A stretch of 51,321 nucleotides of DNA from Lachnospiraceae bacterium (GTDB lineage Bacteria; Bacillota; Clostridia; Lachnospirales; Lachnospiraceae), in contig JAAWRC010000024.1 of assembly GCA_022800815.1 (NCBI GenBank), forward strand, positions 1 to 51,321, in the 5' to 3' direction. The notes beneath the pieces are model-generated. The model ran no database searches. It worked only from the letters and a program-made list of their open reading frames with translations, and was not told the DNA's origin. Positions 1 through 7,458 of this stretch are shown in pieces (positions within the stretch are counted from its first letter, which is position 1; each line of letters starts with the position of its first letter). A program made the translations under genes and the position numbers.

Positions 1-75
1 GGATTACACATAACGCAGATAATTCAGGGGCTGCAGGAAGAGCCAGGGGAACAGTGGGATTCCATGGCTTCTTAG
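1..75 (+). CDS. C-terminal end of a gene entering from the left edge (unidentified)
   Basis: Frame 1 is open from the first base to a TAG at 73-75 and encodes 24 residues ending EQWDSMAS. It has no start codon in the window, so if real it is the tail of an upstream gene. The piece is too short to assign to a family. The local sequence is AT-rich like the rest of the first 2.9 kb. Confidence 0.3.
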   Translation, partial: GLHITQIIQGLQEEPGEQWDSMAS

Positions 76-150
76 TGATACAAACTTTCAACTCACAAGC
101 AATTTAGGGGAGGAGCAATTTATCGCTATTCCTATAAAAGTGCGGGAAAT

Positions 151-258
151 ATGAAAGTTGAACAAATGAAGAGATTGGCAGTTCAGGGACGGGGATTAAA
201 CTCTTATATCATGCGAAATGCCAAAAAGGAATATGAAAGAAGGCGTGTATCCGAATGA
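151..258 (+). CDS. small basic protein, unidentified, start uncertain
   Basis: From ATG 151 this encodes 35 residues rich in Arg and Lys. The same frame is open back to 79, and the extra residues (YRYSYKSAG) look protein-like. A good Shine-Dalgarno (AGGAG, 111-115) lies before the extension, but the codon 3 nt after it is ATT (118-120). The real start may therefore be mutated or non-canonical, or the ORF may be a remnant. I do not recognise the family. Between it and the toxin-antitoxin operator (259-403) I see only a possible TTGACA at 365-370 with a poorly spaced -10. Confidence 0.3.
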   Translation: MKVEQMKRLAVQGRGLNSYIMRNAKKEYERRRVSE

Positions 259-403
259 AACTTAAATAAATACAGTTAGCAATAGTGGAGGGATACGTCG
301 AAGCTGAATGGTAAACGGAGAGCCGGGAATCCACATAAATGCTGAGTTTCCTGGCTCTTGATTATTGACATAATATCTTTTGCCGAATTTTATAAAAATC
401 GTC

Positions 404-432
404 TTGCAATGTAACGCTATATGCGTTACAAT
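404..432 (+). promoter_or_regulatory. relBE promoter with operator palindrome in the spacer
   Basis: TTGCAA (404-409) and TACAAT (427-432) are separated by 17 bp. The spacer is almost filled by an inverted repeat, TGTAACGC-tatat-GCGTTACA (410-430), with perfect 8-bp arms. RelB-type antitoxins usually repress their own promoter together with the toxin, so this palindrome is the likely operator. The RelB start follows at 455. Confidence 0.7.
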
Positions 433-454
433 ACTGCTCAGGAGGTGCCTCATT

Positions 455-763
455 ATGGAAAAGACAGCGACATTAAATTTACGGGTAAATCCTACAGTGA
501 AGGAACGGGCTGAGGAAGTATTATCCAAGTTAGGCGTTCCGATGTCCACGGCAATAGACATGTATTTGAATCAGATTTTTCTTACAGGGGGAATCCCTTT
601 TACCGTCACCTTACCGAAAGCGCCAGATACAATCAATGCCGATTTCATGACAAAAACGGAACTTCATGCAAAATTGCAGAAAGGCTATGATGATATAGAG
701 GCCGGAAAAGTGCAGGACGCAGAAAACGCATTTGCAAAATTCAGGGAGAGTCATAAGGCATGA
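455..763 (+). CDS. relB: RelB/DinJ-family antitoxin
   Basis: 102-residue antitoxin. The N-terminal part (TATLNLRVNPTVKERAEEVL) is the ribbon-helix-helix DNA-binding region typical of RelB/DinJ, followed by the family pattern in which a helix (MSTAIDMYLNQI) leads to a GGIPF motif. The C-terminal ~45 residues are charged and probably wrap the toxin. The start at ATG 455 is chosen because AGGAGGT lies at 440-446; the frame stays open upstream but the RHH begins here. The stop overlaps the toxin start by 4 bp, so translation is coupled. The protein should neutralise the toxin and autorepress through the palindrome at 410-430. Confidence 0.88.
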   Translation: MEKTATLNLRVNPTVKERAEEVLSKLGVPMSTAIDMYLNQIFLTGGIPFTVTLPKAPDTINADFMTKTELHAKLQKGYDDIEAGKVQDAENAFAKFRESHKA

Positions 764-1083
764 AGCGTTATGTGGTTGAGATCACCGATGAAGCACTGAC
801 GGATATGGAACAGCTTTATAATCATATTGCTTATGAATTACAGGCCCCGGAGAATGCAATGGGACAATATAATCGGATTGCGGATGAAATATTAAAGTTG
901 GATATTCTCCCGGAGCGTTTTCGCATGATGGATTCAAAGCCGGAACATTCAAGAGAACTTCGGAGAATGCCGGTGGACAATTATTCTGTGTTTTACGTGA
1001 TTAGAGAGAACAGAGTGATTGTAACGGATGTCTTATATAGTGCTTCTGACATAGAGAAACGGTTGAAAGGGCTTTGCGAATAA
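760..1083 (+). CDS. relE: RelE/ParE-superfamily toxin
   Basis: 107-residue toxin of the RelE/ParE fold: an N-terminal helix pair (EALTDMEQLYNHIAYEL), then the basic beta-sheet with RELRRMPVDNYSVFYVI and a C-terminal strand ending in VLYSASDIEKRL. These are the usual landmarks of the type II family. RelE members cut mRNA on the ribosome and ParE members poison gyrase; sequence alone does not decide which. It overlaps the antitoxin by ATGA. The length is normal and the frame intact, so the pair looks functional, unlike the second system just downstream. Confidence 0.85.
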   Translation: MKRYVVEITDEALTDMEQLYNHIAYELQAPENAMGQYNRIADEILKLDILPERFRMMDSKPEHSRELRRMPVDNYSVFYVIRENRVIVTDVLYSASDIEKRLKGLCE

Positions 1084-1127
1084 ATGTTGAGGCGGAAAGC
1101 CTTGTTAGAAACGGGGATCATTTGAAA

Positions 1128-1160
1128 TGATAACAATCCACTGATAACAAAATGATAACA
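1128..1160 (+). repeat. three direct copies of TGATAACA
   Basis: TGATAACA occurs at 1128-1135, 1142-1149 and 1153-1160, just after the RelE stop in an AT-rich non-coding stretch. The function is unknown. Such clusters can be recombinase or regulator sites, but nothing here proves it. The rest of 1084-1544 holds no gene apart from the hairpin at 1293-1341. Confidence 0.4.
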
Positions 1161-1292
1161 CCAATTCGGATAGACCATACGAACAGGATAGTTGGACAAA
1201 AATAAAGCCAAATGGAGCCAGAACGCACATACAAAATAGTATAGAACTGGTTTTGATTTTGCGAGTTCGAGTGATGAAAAATTTTACACAGA

Positions 1293-1341
1293 TTATTTTA
1301 AATAGCAAGCAGTCCATAGGATTGCTTGCTATTTAAAATAA
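1293..1341. repeat. perfect 19-bp inverted repeat
   Basis: The 19-nt arm 1293-1311 is exactly complementary to 1323-1341, with an 11-nt loop. The stem carries AGCAAGCA/TGCTTGCT at its apex and an AT-rich base. There is no clear U-tract on either side, so it could be a symmetric (bidirectional) terminator between two toxin-antitoxin loci or the footprint of a mobile element. Confidence 0.6.
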
Positions 1342-1544
1342 GGGGTATTTACATATTTTTATTACAATTGTTGCCATGAATAAGGTGGACAAATTGTATG
1401 TTAAATTAAATGAAATGTTTGTTGTATGGGAATAAAAGTGAGAATGGGGATAGGAATCAAAAGGAAGCATTTATATAGCAAAATACTTTATAAATGCTAT
1501 AATATAGGGTATACTAATGTCATTATGAAGAAAGAGGTGATAAA

Positions 1545-1796
1545 ACGGCTCAAATTAGTCTGCGAATAGAGGACGATGTAAAAAGAAAGGCAGAACAAGT
1601 GTGTGCAGATATCGGAATGTCTTTGTCTACAGCGATCAATATTTATTTGAAAAAGCTGGGTCGTGAGAGGCGTATACCGTTTGAAGTAGCAGCAGATCCT
1701 TTTTATTCAGAAGAAAATATGTCCCGGTTAAGAAAATCGGTGGCGCAAATGGAGGCTACAGGCGGTACAATCCATGAGATAGATTTGGATGATTAA
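1545..1796 (+). pseudogene. RelB-family antitoxin with ACG in place of the start codon
   Basis: The frame reads xAQISLRIEDDVKRKAEQV, then MSLSTAINIYLKK and RRIPFEV, an ordinary RelB/DinJ antitoxin. A good ribosome site (GAGGTGA, 1534-1540) sits 4 nt before codon 1545, where ATG is expected, but the codon is ACG. The only other in-frame start is GTG 1599, which would remove most of the DNA-binding ribbon. Expression may be lost or very weak. The stop overlaps the start of the broken toxin at 1789, the normal arrangement of such operons. This is a one-base change from a standard gene, so a sequencing error should be kept in mind. Confidence 0.65.
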
Positions 1797-1941
1797 GTCG
1801 TGGACAGATGCGGCGTGGGAAGATTTTGAATACTGGCTGAAACGGGACAAAAAGACATTAAAACGTATTCTTCAATTGCTAAAGGATATCGATAGAAATG
1901 GGTATGAGGGGATAGGCAAGCCGGAACGGCTGAGCGGGGAT
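1789..1941 (+). pseudogene. yoeB: YoeB-like toxin, truncated
   Basis: Starts at ATG 1789 with MIKSWTDAAWEDFEYW and continues through KTLKRILQLLKDI and GIGKPERLSGD, the first ~50 residues of a Txe/YoeB mRNA-cleaving toxin. The remaining third, with the catalytic RI.YRI and CRGHY-type end, is missing. The sequence switches at ~1941 to an unrelated histidine-kinase-like fragment. The toxin is therefore inactive. Loss of the toxin is consistent with tolerance of the damaged antitoxin start upstream. Confidence 0.75.
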
Positions 1942-2160
1942 TGGGCTTTGGTCGGGAGGCAATGGGGCTTGTCCTCTCTATGTCCGGGATCACCATGGTC
2001 CTGTTTTGTGTGACAAAGCAGACGGCGGTGTTGCTGACTGGTGTGGTGTTGCTGCCGTGCGCCCTTGTGGGGATTTTTGTTCTGACGCAGGCGTTTGGAA
2101 AACGGCTGTCGCAGTTTACCGTTGACCTGTGCCAGACCTTAGACCAGAACAACAAAACGA
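1941..2160 (+). pseudogene. sensor histidine kinase fragment (membrane-anchor part)
   Basis: This frame encodes two hydrophobic segments (GLVLSMSGITMVLFCVTKQ and AVLLTGVVLLPCALVGIFVL) followed by a polar linker (GKRLSQFTVDLCQTLDQ). It resembles the membrane region of small two-TM kinases that sit beside FtsX-type ABC exporters in Clostridia. There is no start, no H-box and no ATPase domain. It is joined directly to the YoeB fragment upstream and to a permease fragment downstream. The kinase identification is by resemblance only. Confidence 0.45.
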
Positions 2161-2423
2161 CAGATCAAAAAGATGGTTTACCGGGAGGGAAAACTACTTG
2201 CCGCTATTGGCATCCCTGTTGGTTTAATTGTCGGAAATATGATTGGTTATTTTTTGATTTCTGACGGCTGGCACTGGCTGACTACTTTGTGTGTGACGGC
2301 CGGGGTTGGACTTTTTGCATTTATTATTGTGATGATTGCCATCCGCATTCCTGCAAAAAGAGCTGCGGCAGTATCTCCGATGGAAGCACTTCGATATTCC
2401 GATTATAAAGGGAAGATGATACA
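2161..2423 (+). pseudogene. FtsX-family ABC permease fragment (end of a first half)
   Basis: In frame 1 the sequence reads KKMVYREGKLLAAIG, two hydrophobic spans, then KRAAAVSPMEALRYSDY. The last part matches the typical (A/R)xxxPxEALR end of a MacB/FtsX permease unit. It lacks a start and breaks off into another frame at ~2424. The parent was probably an antimicrobial-peptide exporter of the BceB/MacB kind, consistent with the kinase fragment upstream. Confidence 0.6.
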
Positions 2424-2899
2424 GCGGAAAACTTATCGTTATCTGCACAGCTTGGTGATGTTGTAGAGATTGATTTTCTAACGAAGTCAGGACGGACGAT
2501 GACGCATCACTATACAGTTATGGGAATCGTCAGCAATTTCAGTCACCCGGCGTTTCCTATGTGTTTTGCTATGCCGACGGAACTTATGAACGAAGCGTGC
2601 GGAATGGATTGTTCCGGAACGGTGTCGGTAATGACTGAAACGGATCAATCTGATGCAATTGAGGTATCATTAAACCAACTGATAGACGGAAATCGTGATC
2701 TGGTTATGGATACGATAGAAGAAAGCACAGCTTATTACAGCAGGAATCAGCGGCTTCCCTTTGGAGCCTTGCTGATCGCAGCTATGATTGTCGTATGTTT
2801 TTCTTTCATCAACCTTGTCAATACGACAATCACGAACTTTCTGTCCAGGAGGCGGGAAATTGGGATGTTACAGGCGATTGGCTTGACCGACGGAGACAT
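2424..2899 (+). pseudogene. FtsX-family ABC permease fragment (C-terminal region)
   Basis: Frame 3 from ~2424 encodes an extracytoplasmic stretch (SAQLGDVVEIDFLTKSG), then a membrane span (FGALLIAAMIVVCFSFINLV) and SRRREIGMLQAIGLTDGDM, the hallmark cytoplasmic loop of FtsX permeases. The frame stays open to 3059, but residues after ~2900 are a translation of the thiamin promoter and riboswitch, not protein. The permease is truncated exactly where the thi promoter begins. Confidence 0.65.
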
Positions 2900-2935
2900 G
2901 GAAGACCTTTCAACTGCACAACTGAAAATTTGGGC

Positions 2936-2964
2936 TTGCATTTTGGGGAAAGACGGGTTATACT
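2936..2964 (+). promoter_or_regulatory. sigma-A-type promoter of the thiamin operon
   Basis: TTGCAT (2936-2941) and TATACT (2959-2964) with a 17-bp spacer. Transcription should start near 2971, about 10 nt before the TPP aptamer. The promoter lies directly after the permease remnant, so the thi operon kept its own signal through the rearrangement. Confidence 0.7.
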
Positions 2965-2980
2965 GGATGGGACAATTGAA

Positions 2981-3068
2981 CAGACGGGGGCTTGTGTTAC
3001 AGGCTGAGAGGAAGGTAGGACCTTCGACCGATAACCTGATTTGGATAATGCCAACGTAGGGATGCCTG
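2981..3068 (+). ncRNA. TPP riboswitch (THI element)
   Basis: The conserved 3' half is nearly canonical: ACCTGAT (3034-3040), TGGATAATGCCA (3042-3053) and CGTAGGGA (3055-3062). The 5' half has GGGGGC, a small stem, then CTGAGAG (3004-3010). A variable extra stem GAAGG/CCTTC occupies 3011-3025. P1 can form between CAG near 2981 and CTG near 3066-3068. Binding of thiamin pyrophosphate should favour the downstream terminator at 3094-3125 and shut off the operon. Confidence 0.93.
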
Positions 3069-3093
3069 AGTAAGCACAGCGTGTATTTTAATG

Positions 3094-3125
3094 GGAAGTT
3101 ACCAGATTGGGAACTTCCTTTTTTT
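3094..3125 (+). terminator. riboswitch attenuator
   Basis: GGAAGTT (3094-3100) pairs with AACTTCC (3112-3118) and is followed by seven T (3119-3125). It lies between the TPP aptamer and thiS, so it is the expression platform: premature termination when TPP is abundant. Confidence 0.88.
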
Positions 3126-3154
3126 CGTCTGAAAACGCAGGGAGGAGTGGAAGC

Positions 3155-3349
3155 ATGGTGAAAGTCAACGGGGAGGACCTGGAGTTTGCCGGGAAGACGG
3201 TGGCGGAATATCTGAAGGCGGCGGATTACGACCGGGAGCGGATTGCGGTGGAGCGGAACGGAGAGATTGTGCCGAGGGCACAGTATGAGGAGACGGTGCT
3301 CCTGGAGGGGGACTGCGTGGAGGTGGTGAGCTTCGTGGGAGGCGGCTGA
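3155..3349 (+). CDS. thiS: ThiS, sulfur carrier protein
   Basis: 64-residue ubiquitin-like sulfur carrier. It begins [15 protein letters not shown] and ends VVSFVGGG; the C-terminal Gly-Gly is the site that ThiF adenylates and that is then thiocarboxylated to donate sulfur to ThiG. The start at ATG 3155 is chosen because GGAGGAG precedes it and family members begin with xxxVNG; an upstream in-frame codon at 3107 lies in the attenuator. First gene of the operon, 44 bp before thiF. Confidence 0.93.
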   Translation: MVKVNGEDLEFAGKTVAEYLKAADYDRERIAVERNGEIVPRAQYEETVLLEGDCVEVVSFVGGG

Positions 3350-3393
3350 GTGACTTTGGCTTAAGGAAAAAGGATGAAGGAGGGGATGGTCTT

Positions 3394-4029
3394 GTGGTTC
3401 CGACAAAAGAAGAGATGAGGGCGGCCCTGGAGGGGCGGCAGGGGAAGGAGCTTACGGAGGCGTTTTCGCAGGCGGCGGTGGCGGTGTGCGGCCTTGGAGG
3501 GCTGGGGTCGCATATTGCGGCGGCCCTGGCGAGGGCGGGGATTGGAAAGCTGATCCTCGTGGATCATGACCGGGTGGATGTCGGAAATCTTCACCGCCAG
3601 CAGTACGGGGCGTCCCAGGTCGGCCGGTTTAAGACGGAGGCCCTGGCGGAAAACCTGAAGGAGATGGCTCCCTATGTGGAGCTGGAAATCCACACGGTGC
3701 GGGTGGGGGAGGAGAACGGGGTGGCGCTTTTAGACGGGGCGGACGTGATCTGCGAGGCTTTTGACGACGCCCGGTGCAAGGCGATGCTGGCGAACCTGGT
3801 CCTGGAGAGGCTGCCGGAGAAATATCTGGTGGCGGCCTCGGGCATGGCAGGGTTTGGAAGTCCCAACGGGATCCGGACCAGGCGGGTGGCGGAACGGTTT
3901 TACCTGTGCGGCGACGGAACCAGCGAGGTGGCGGACGGGGTCGGCCTTGCGGCCCCCAGAGTCATGGCCTGTGCGGCCCACCAGGCCATGACGGTCCTGC
4001 GCATTCTGGCGGGGGAATTTGAGGCGTGA
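3394..4029 (+). CDS. thiF: ThiF (short, family 2), ThiS adenylyltransferase
   Basis: 211-residue E1-like enzyme that activates the ThiS C-terminus with ATP. The nucleotide-binding GLGGLGS loop is at about residues 33-39, followed by VDHDRVDVGNLHRQQ, the typical ThiF/MoeB core. It is shorter than E. coli ThiF and lacks the CxxC zinc pairs, which fits the clostridial short form found with ThiH. The start is GTG 3394, behind GGAGGGG; nearby ATGs are out of frame. A 142-bp gap with hairpins follows before thiG. Confidence 0.9.
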   Translation: MVPTKEEMRAALEGRQGKELTEAFSQAAVAVCGLGGLGSHIAAALARAGIGKLILVDHDRVDVGNLHRQQYGASQVGRFKTEALAENLKEMAPYVELEIHTVRVGEENGVALLDGADVICEAFDDARCKAMLANLVLERLPEKYLVAASGMAGFGSPNGIRTRRVAERFYLCGDGTSEVADGVGLAAPRVMACAAHQAMTVLRILAGEFEA

Positions 4030-4042
4030 GGGGAGTTACGCA

Positions 4043-4127
4043 CGATTTTGCAAAGGTAAATGTTGCGTTTCACGTAGCGCAAAATCGGCGCAGTGAACGC
4101 CAAAAACAAAGATTTTTGTCGTTCACT
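4043..4127 (+). repeat. two inverted repeats in the thiF-thiG gap
   Basis: CGATTTTGC (4043-4051) pairs with GCAAAATCG (4079-4087). Immediately after, AGTGAACG (4092-4099) pairs with CGTTCACT (4120-4127), enclosing CAAAAA/TTTTTG (4101-4106/4113-4118). Neither hairpin has a downstream U-run, so they are more likely mRNA stability or processing structures inside the operon than full terminators. Confidence 0.55.
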
Positions 4128-4171
4128 ATACTTATGGAACAATTGTATTTTAAATAAGGGAGGAAGAGCAG

Positions 4172-4942
4172 ATGAAGGACGACAGACTGGTAATTGGCGG
4201 ACATGAATTTGATTCCCGGTTCATTTTGGGATCGGGAAAATATTCGCTACGGCTCATTGAGGCGGCGGTGAAGGATGCGGGGGCGCAGATCGTCACGCTG
4301 GCGGTGAGGCGGGCCAACACGAGGGAGCAGGAAAACATTTTGGACTTTATTCCGGAGGGGGTGACGCTGCTCCCCAACACCAGCGGGGCCAGGACGGCCG
4401 AGGAGGCGGTCCGCATTGCGAGGCTTTCGAGGGAGCTGGGTTGCGGGGATTTTGTGAAGGTGGAGATCATGCGGGATTCCCGGTATCTGTTCCCGGACAA
4501 TCAGGAGACCGTCCGGGCCACGGAGATTCTTGCGAAGGAGGGGTTCGTGGTCATGCCCTACATGTTTCCGGACCTCTATGCGGCCAGGGAGCTGGTGGAT
4601 GCGGGGGCGGCGGCCGTGATGCCCCTGGCGGCGCCCATCGGCTCCAACAAGGGACTGGCCGCCAGGGAGTTCATCCAGATCCTGATCGACGAGATCGACC
4701 TGCCCGTCATCGTGGATGCGGGGATCGGCCGTCCGTCCCAGGCCTGTGAGGCCATGGAGATGGGGGCGGCGGCCATTATGGCCAACACAGCCCTCGCCAC
4801 GGCGGGGGACCTTCCCATGATGGCGGCCGCTTTCCGGCAGGCCGTCGAGGCGGGGCGGAAGGCCTATCTGGCGGGGCCTGGCCGGGTGCTCGCCAGGGGG
4901 GCGGCCGCCTCGGATCCCCTGACGGGATTTCTCCGGGACTGA
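4172..4942 (+). CDS. thiG: ThiG, thiazole synthase
   Basis: 256-residue TIM-barrel enzyme that builds thiazole phosphate from 1-deoxyxylulose 5-phosphate, dehydroglycine and ThiS thiocarboxylate. It has FILGSGKY near the start, [15 protein letters not shown], and the Schiff-base lysine in DFVKVEI at residue 96, as in characterised ThiG. The C-terminal half contains [12 protein letters not shown] and [10 protein letters not shown] for phosphate binding. Length is normal. The start at ATG 4172 follows GGGAGG. It would form a complex with ThiH, encoded 12 bp downstream. Confidence 0.96.
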   Translation: MKDDRLVIGGHEFDSRFILGSGKYSLRLIEAAVKDAGAQIVTLAVRRANTREQENILDFIPEGVTLLPNTSGARTAEEAVRIARLSRELGCGDFVKVEIMRDSRYLFPDNQETVRATEILAKEGFVVMPYMFPDLYAARELVDAGAAAVMPLAAPIGSNKGLAAREFIQILIDEIDLPVIVDAGIGRPSQACEAMEMGAAAIMANTALATAGDLPMMAAAFRQAVEAGRKAYLAGPGRVLARGAAASDPLTGFLRD

Positions 4943-4954
4943 GGGAGGTGCAGG

Positions 4955-6208
4955 ATGGAAAATCAGTTTTTCGTGGATTCGGAATATTTGTCCGGGGCGG
5001 CTTTGGAGAAGAAGCACCGGCTGGAGACGGACCCATCTTCCCGGACGGACCACATGGAATACCTGCCGGGGATGGAGCGGATCCGGTCGGACGTGCGTGA
5101 CCAGGTCATGGGACAGGTGCGGGATTTTGACTATTCCAGATATACGGAGGAGGATGTGCGGGCGGCCCTGGGGCATGAGAAATGCTCCGTCGAGGATTTC
5201 AAGGCCCTTCTCTCCCCGGCGGCGGAGCCCTTCCTGGAGGAGATGGCCGCACGGGCGAGAATGGAGACCGGCAGGCATTTCGGGAACACGGTCTATCTGT
5301 TCACGCCCCTCTATATCGCCAATTATTGTGAGAATTACTGTGTCTACTGCGGCTTTAACTGCTATAACCACATTCGCCGGATGAAGCTCACCATGGAGCA
5401 GATCGAGCGTGAGATGAGGGTCATCGCCGACAGCGGCATGGAGGAGATCCTGATCCTGACCGGGGAGAGCCGTACCATGAGCGGCGTGGCCTACATCGGG
5501 GAGGCCTGCAAGCTGGCCAGGAAGTATTTCCGCATGGTGGGGTTGGAAATCTATCCGGTCAACACGGAGGAGTACCGTTTCCTCCATGAGTGCGGTGCGG
5601 ACTACGTGACGGTCTTTCAGGAGACCTATGATGTGGACAGGTACGGGGAGCTGCACCTCCTGGGGCATAAGCGGGTGTGGCCCTATCGGTTTGACGCCCA
5701 GGAGCGGGCCCTCATGGGGGGAATGCGGGGCGTGGCCTTCTCGGCCCTCCTGGGGCTTGCGGATTTCCGGAAGGACGCCCTGGCCGGCGGGCTCCATGCG
5801 TACTACCTCCAGCGGAAGTATCCCCATGCGGAGATGTCCCTGTCCTGTCCCAGGCTCAGGCCCATCGTCAATAACGGCGGGATCAATCCCATGGATGTCG
5901 GCGAGAGGCAGCTCTGCCAGATCCTCTGCGCCTACCGGATTTTCCTGCCCTTTGTGGGGATCACGGTCTCCTCCAGGGAGAGTGCGGATTTTCGCAACGG
6001 CATTGTGCGGATTGCGGCCACCAAGGTGTCTGCGGGGGTCTCCACCGGGATCGGGGACCATGAGAGCAAATACGGAGGAAAGGAGGGGGACGGGGATTGC
6101 GGGGACGAGCAGTTTGAGATCGACGACGGCCGGAGTCTGGAGCGGATGTATGAGGACATGGCCGGAGAAGGGCTGCAGCCCGTCCTGAACGACTATCTTT
6201 ATGTCTGA
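4955..6208 (+). CDS. thiH: ThiH, 2-iminoacetate (tyrosine) lyase
   Basis: 417-residue radical SAM enzyme that cleaves tyrosine to dehydroglycine for thiazole synthesis. The [4Fe-4S] motif is C125xxxC129xxC132 (NYCENYCVYCGF). The following ILTGES, GLEIYPVNTEEY and VFQETYD blocks are typical of ThiH. Its presence instead of the oxygen-dependent ThiO indicates an anaerobe. It is ~40 residues longer at the N-terminus than the E. coli protein. The 3' end overlaps the next gene by 8 bp, so the two are translationally coupled. Confidence 0.95.
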   Translation: MENQFFVDSEYLSGAALEKKHRLETDPSSRTDHMEYLPGMERIRSDVRDQVMGQVRDFDYSRYTEEDVRAALGHEKCSVEDFKALLSPAAEPFLEEMAARARMETGRHFGNTVYLFTPLYIANYCENYCVYCGFNCYNHIRRMKLTMEQIEREMRVIADSGMEEILILTGESRTMSGVAYIGEACKLARKYFRMVGLEIYPVNTEEYRFLHECGADYVTVFQETYDVDRYGELHLLGHKRVWPYRFDAQERALMGGMRGVAFSALLGLADFRKDALAGGLHAYYLQRKYPHAEMSLSCPRLRPIVNNGGINPMDVGERQLCQILCAYRIFLPFVGITVSSRESADFRNGIVRIAATKVSAGVSTGIGDHESKYGGKEGDGDCGDEQFEIDDGRSLERMYEDMAGEGLQPVLNDYLYV

Positions 6209-6827
6209 TATCGTGTGCGTGACGAGCCGGGCCCTCTGCCGGGAGGATTTTTTCGTCCGCATGGAGCGGATTGCGGCGGCCCGCCCGGGAGGGGTCATTC
6301 TCCGGGAGAAGGAGCTTTCGGAGGAGGCGTACCGGGAGCTGGCGGGCCGGGTACTGGAGATCTGCAGGGAGCACGGGACGGCCTGCGTTCTCCATGGGTT
6401 TCCGGGTGCGGCCAGAGCGCTTGGACATGGGGCCCTGCACCTTCCTCTTCCGGCCCTTCGGAGGCTTCCGGAAGCGGAGAGGAGGTCTTTTTCGGCGCTG
6501 GGGGCTTCCTGCCACTCGGCCTGCGAGGCCAGGGAGGCGGAACGGCTTGGCTGTACCTACGTGACAGCGGGCCACGTGTTTGACACGGACTGCAAGAGGG
6601 GGCTTCCGGGCCGGGGCACCGCCTTTCTGAGGGAGGTCTGCGAGTGCGTCTCGATTCCGGTCTATGCCATCGGCGGGATCCGGCCGGAACGAATGGAGGA
6701 GGTCAGGAGGGCCGGGGCGGCCGGGGCCTGCGTCATGAGCGGTGTGATGCAATGTGAGAACGTGGGGGAGTATTTGGCGGCGTTTGAGGAGGATGCGGAT
6801 GTTTCATGGAGACAGACTGGGTTTTAA
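6201..6827 (+). CDS. tenI: TenI-like thiazole tautomerase
   Basis: 208-residue ThiE-fold protein. It keeps ILREKEL, LGASCHS and YAIGGI but replaces the ThiE GPIFPTxTK region with TAGHVFDTDCKRGLPGRG, which is characteristic of TenI. TenI aromatises the thiazole tautomer made by ThiG rather than coupling the two thiamin halves. Having both this gene and a genuine thiE next to it supports that split. No Shine-Dalgarno is obvious; initiation at ATG 6201 probably depends on coupling with thiH. Its end overlaps thiE by ~29 bp. Confidence 0.82.
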   Translation: MSDIVCVTSRALCREDFFVRMERIAAARPGGVILREKELSEEAYRELAGRVLEICREHGTACVLHGFPGAARALGHGALHLPLPALRRLPEAERRSFSALGASCHSACEAREAERLGCTYVTAGHVFDTDCKRGLPGRGTAFLREVCECVSIPVYAIGGIRPERMEEVRRAGAAGACVMSGVMQCENVGEYLAAFEEDADVSWRQTGF

Positions 6828-7458
6828 CAGGGAAAGGCTGCTTCTGTATGCGGTGACGGACCGGGGCTCAAGGGGACTGGAGACGTTCCTTGAGCAGATT
6901 GAGGAGGCCCTGCGGGGCGGCGTGACCATGGTCCAGCTTCGGGAGAAGGAGCTTTCTGGGGAGGAGCTTGTCCGGGAGGCCGTCCTGGTGAGGGAGCTCT
7001 GCCACCGGTACGGGGTGCCGCTCATTGTCAATGACGATGTGGACGCGGCCCTCTTGAGCGGGGCGGACGGGGTCCACCTGGGGCTGGAGGATGCGCCGGT
7101 ATCCCAGGTCCGGAGGCGGTGCGGAGCGGATTTCATCATCGGCGCCACGGCGAAAACCGTGGAGCAGGCCAGGGCGGCTTTTGTGGCCGGGGCGGATTAC
7201 CTGGGGGTGGGGGCAGTGTTCCCCTCTCCCACCAAGAAGAATGCGGTCCGCATCACGGCGGAGGAGCTTGAGCGGATCTGCCGGTCGGTCCCGGTCCCGG
7301 CGGTGGCCATCGGCGGGATCTCCCCGGAGAACGTGGGGGAGCTTGCGGGAGGGGGCATGGACGGCATTGCGGTGGTGTCGGCGCTCTTCGGGGCGGAGGA
7401 TGTCCGGAGGGCGGCGGCGGAGCTAAAGGAGCGGGCGAGGGAGGTGGTTGGCCAGTGA
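6799..7458 (+). CDS. thiE: ThiE, thiamin-phosphate synthase
   Basis: 219-residue TIM barrel that couples HMP pyrophosphate and thiazole phosphate to thiamin phosphate. Landmarks in order: LLYAVTDRG, MVQLREKEL, LIVNDDVDAAL, DGVHLG, IGATAKT, YLGVGAVFPSPTKK and VAIGGI. The frame is open back to 6754, but ATG 6799 is the better start because GAGGAGG is just upstream and homologs begin shortly before the LYAVTDR strand. It overlaps tenI at its 5' end and thiD (GTGA) at its 3' end. Confidence 0.94.
   Translation: MFHGDRLGFNRERLLLYAVTDRGSRGLETFLEQIEEALRGGVTMVQLREKELSGEELVREAVLVRELCHRYGVPLIVNDDVDAALLSGADGVHLGLEDAPVSQVRRRCGADFIIGATAKTVEQARAAFVAGADYLGVGAVFPSPTKKNAVRITAEELERICRSVPVPAVAIGGISPENVGELAGGGMDGIAVVSALFGAEDVRRAAAELKERAREVVGQ

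Noticed and set aside
2900-3059. Extension of the permease frame to 3059
   Set aside because: These codons translate the thi promoter and TPP aptamer, so the frame is open by chance.
4247-6298. 683-codon open frame on the minus strand opposite thiG-thiH
   Set aside because: It is a shadow of high-GC coding DNA: the plus strand encodes clear ThiG and ThiH, and the minus translation is rich in Arg, Pro and His without any domain.
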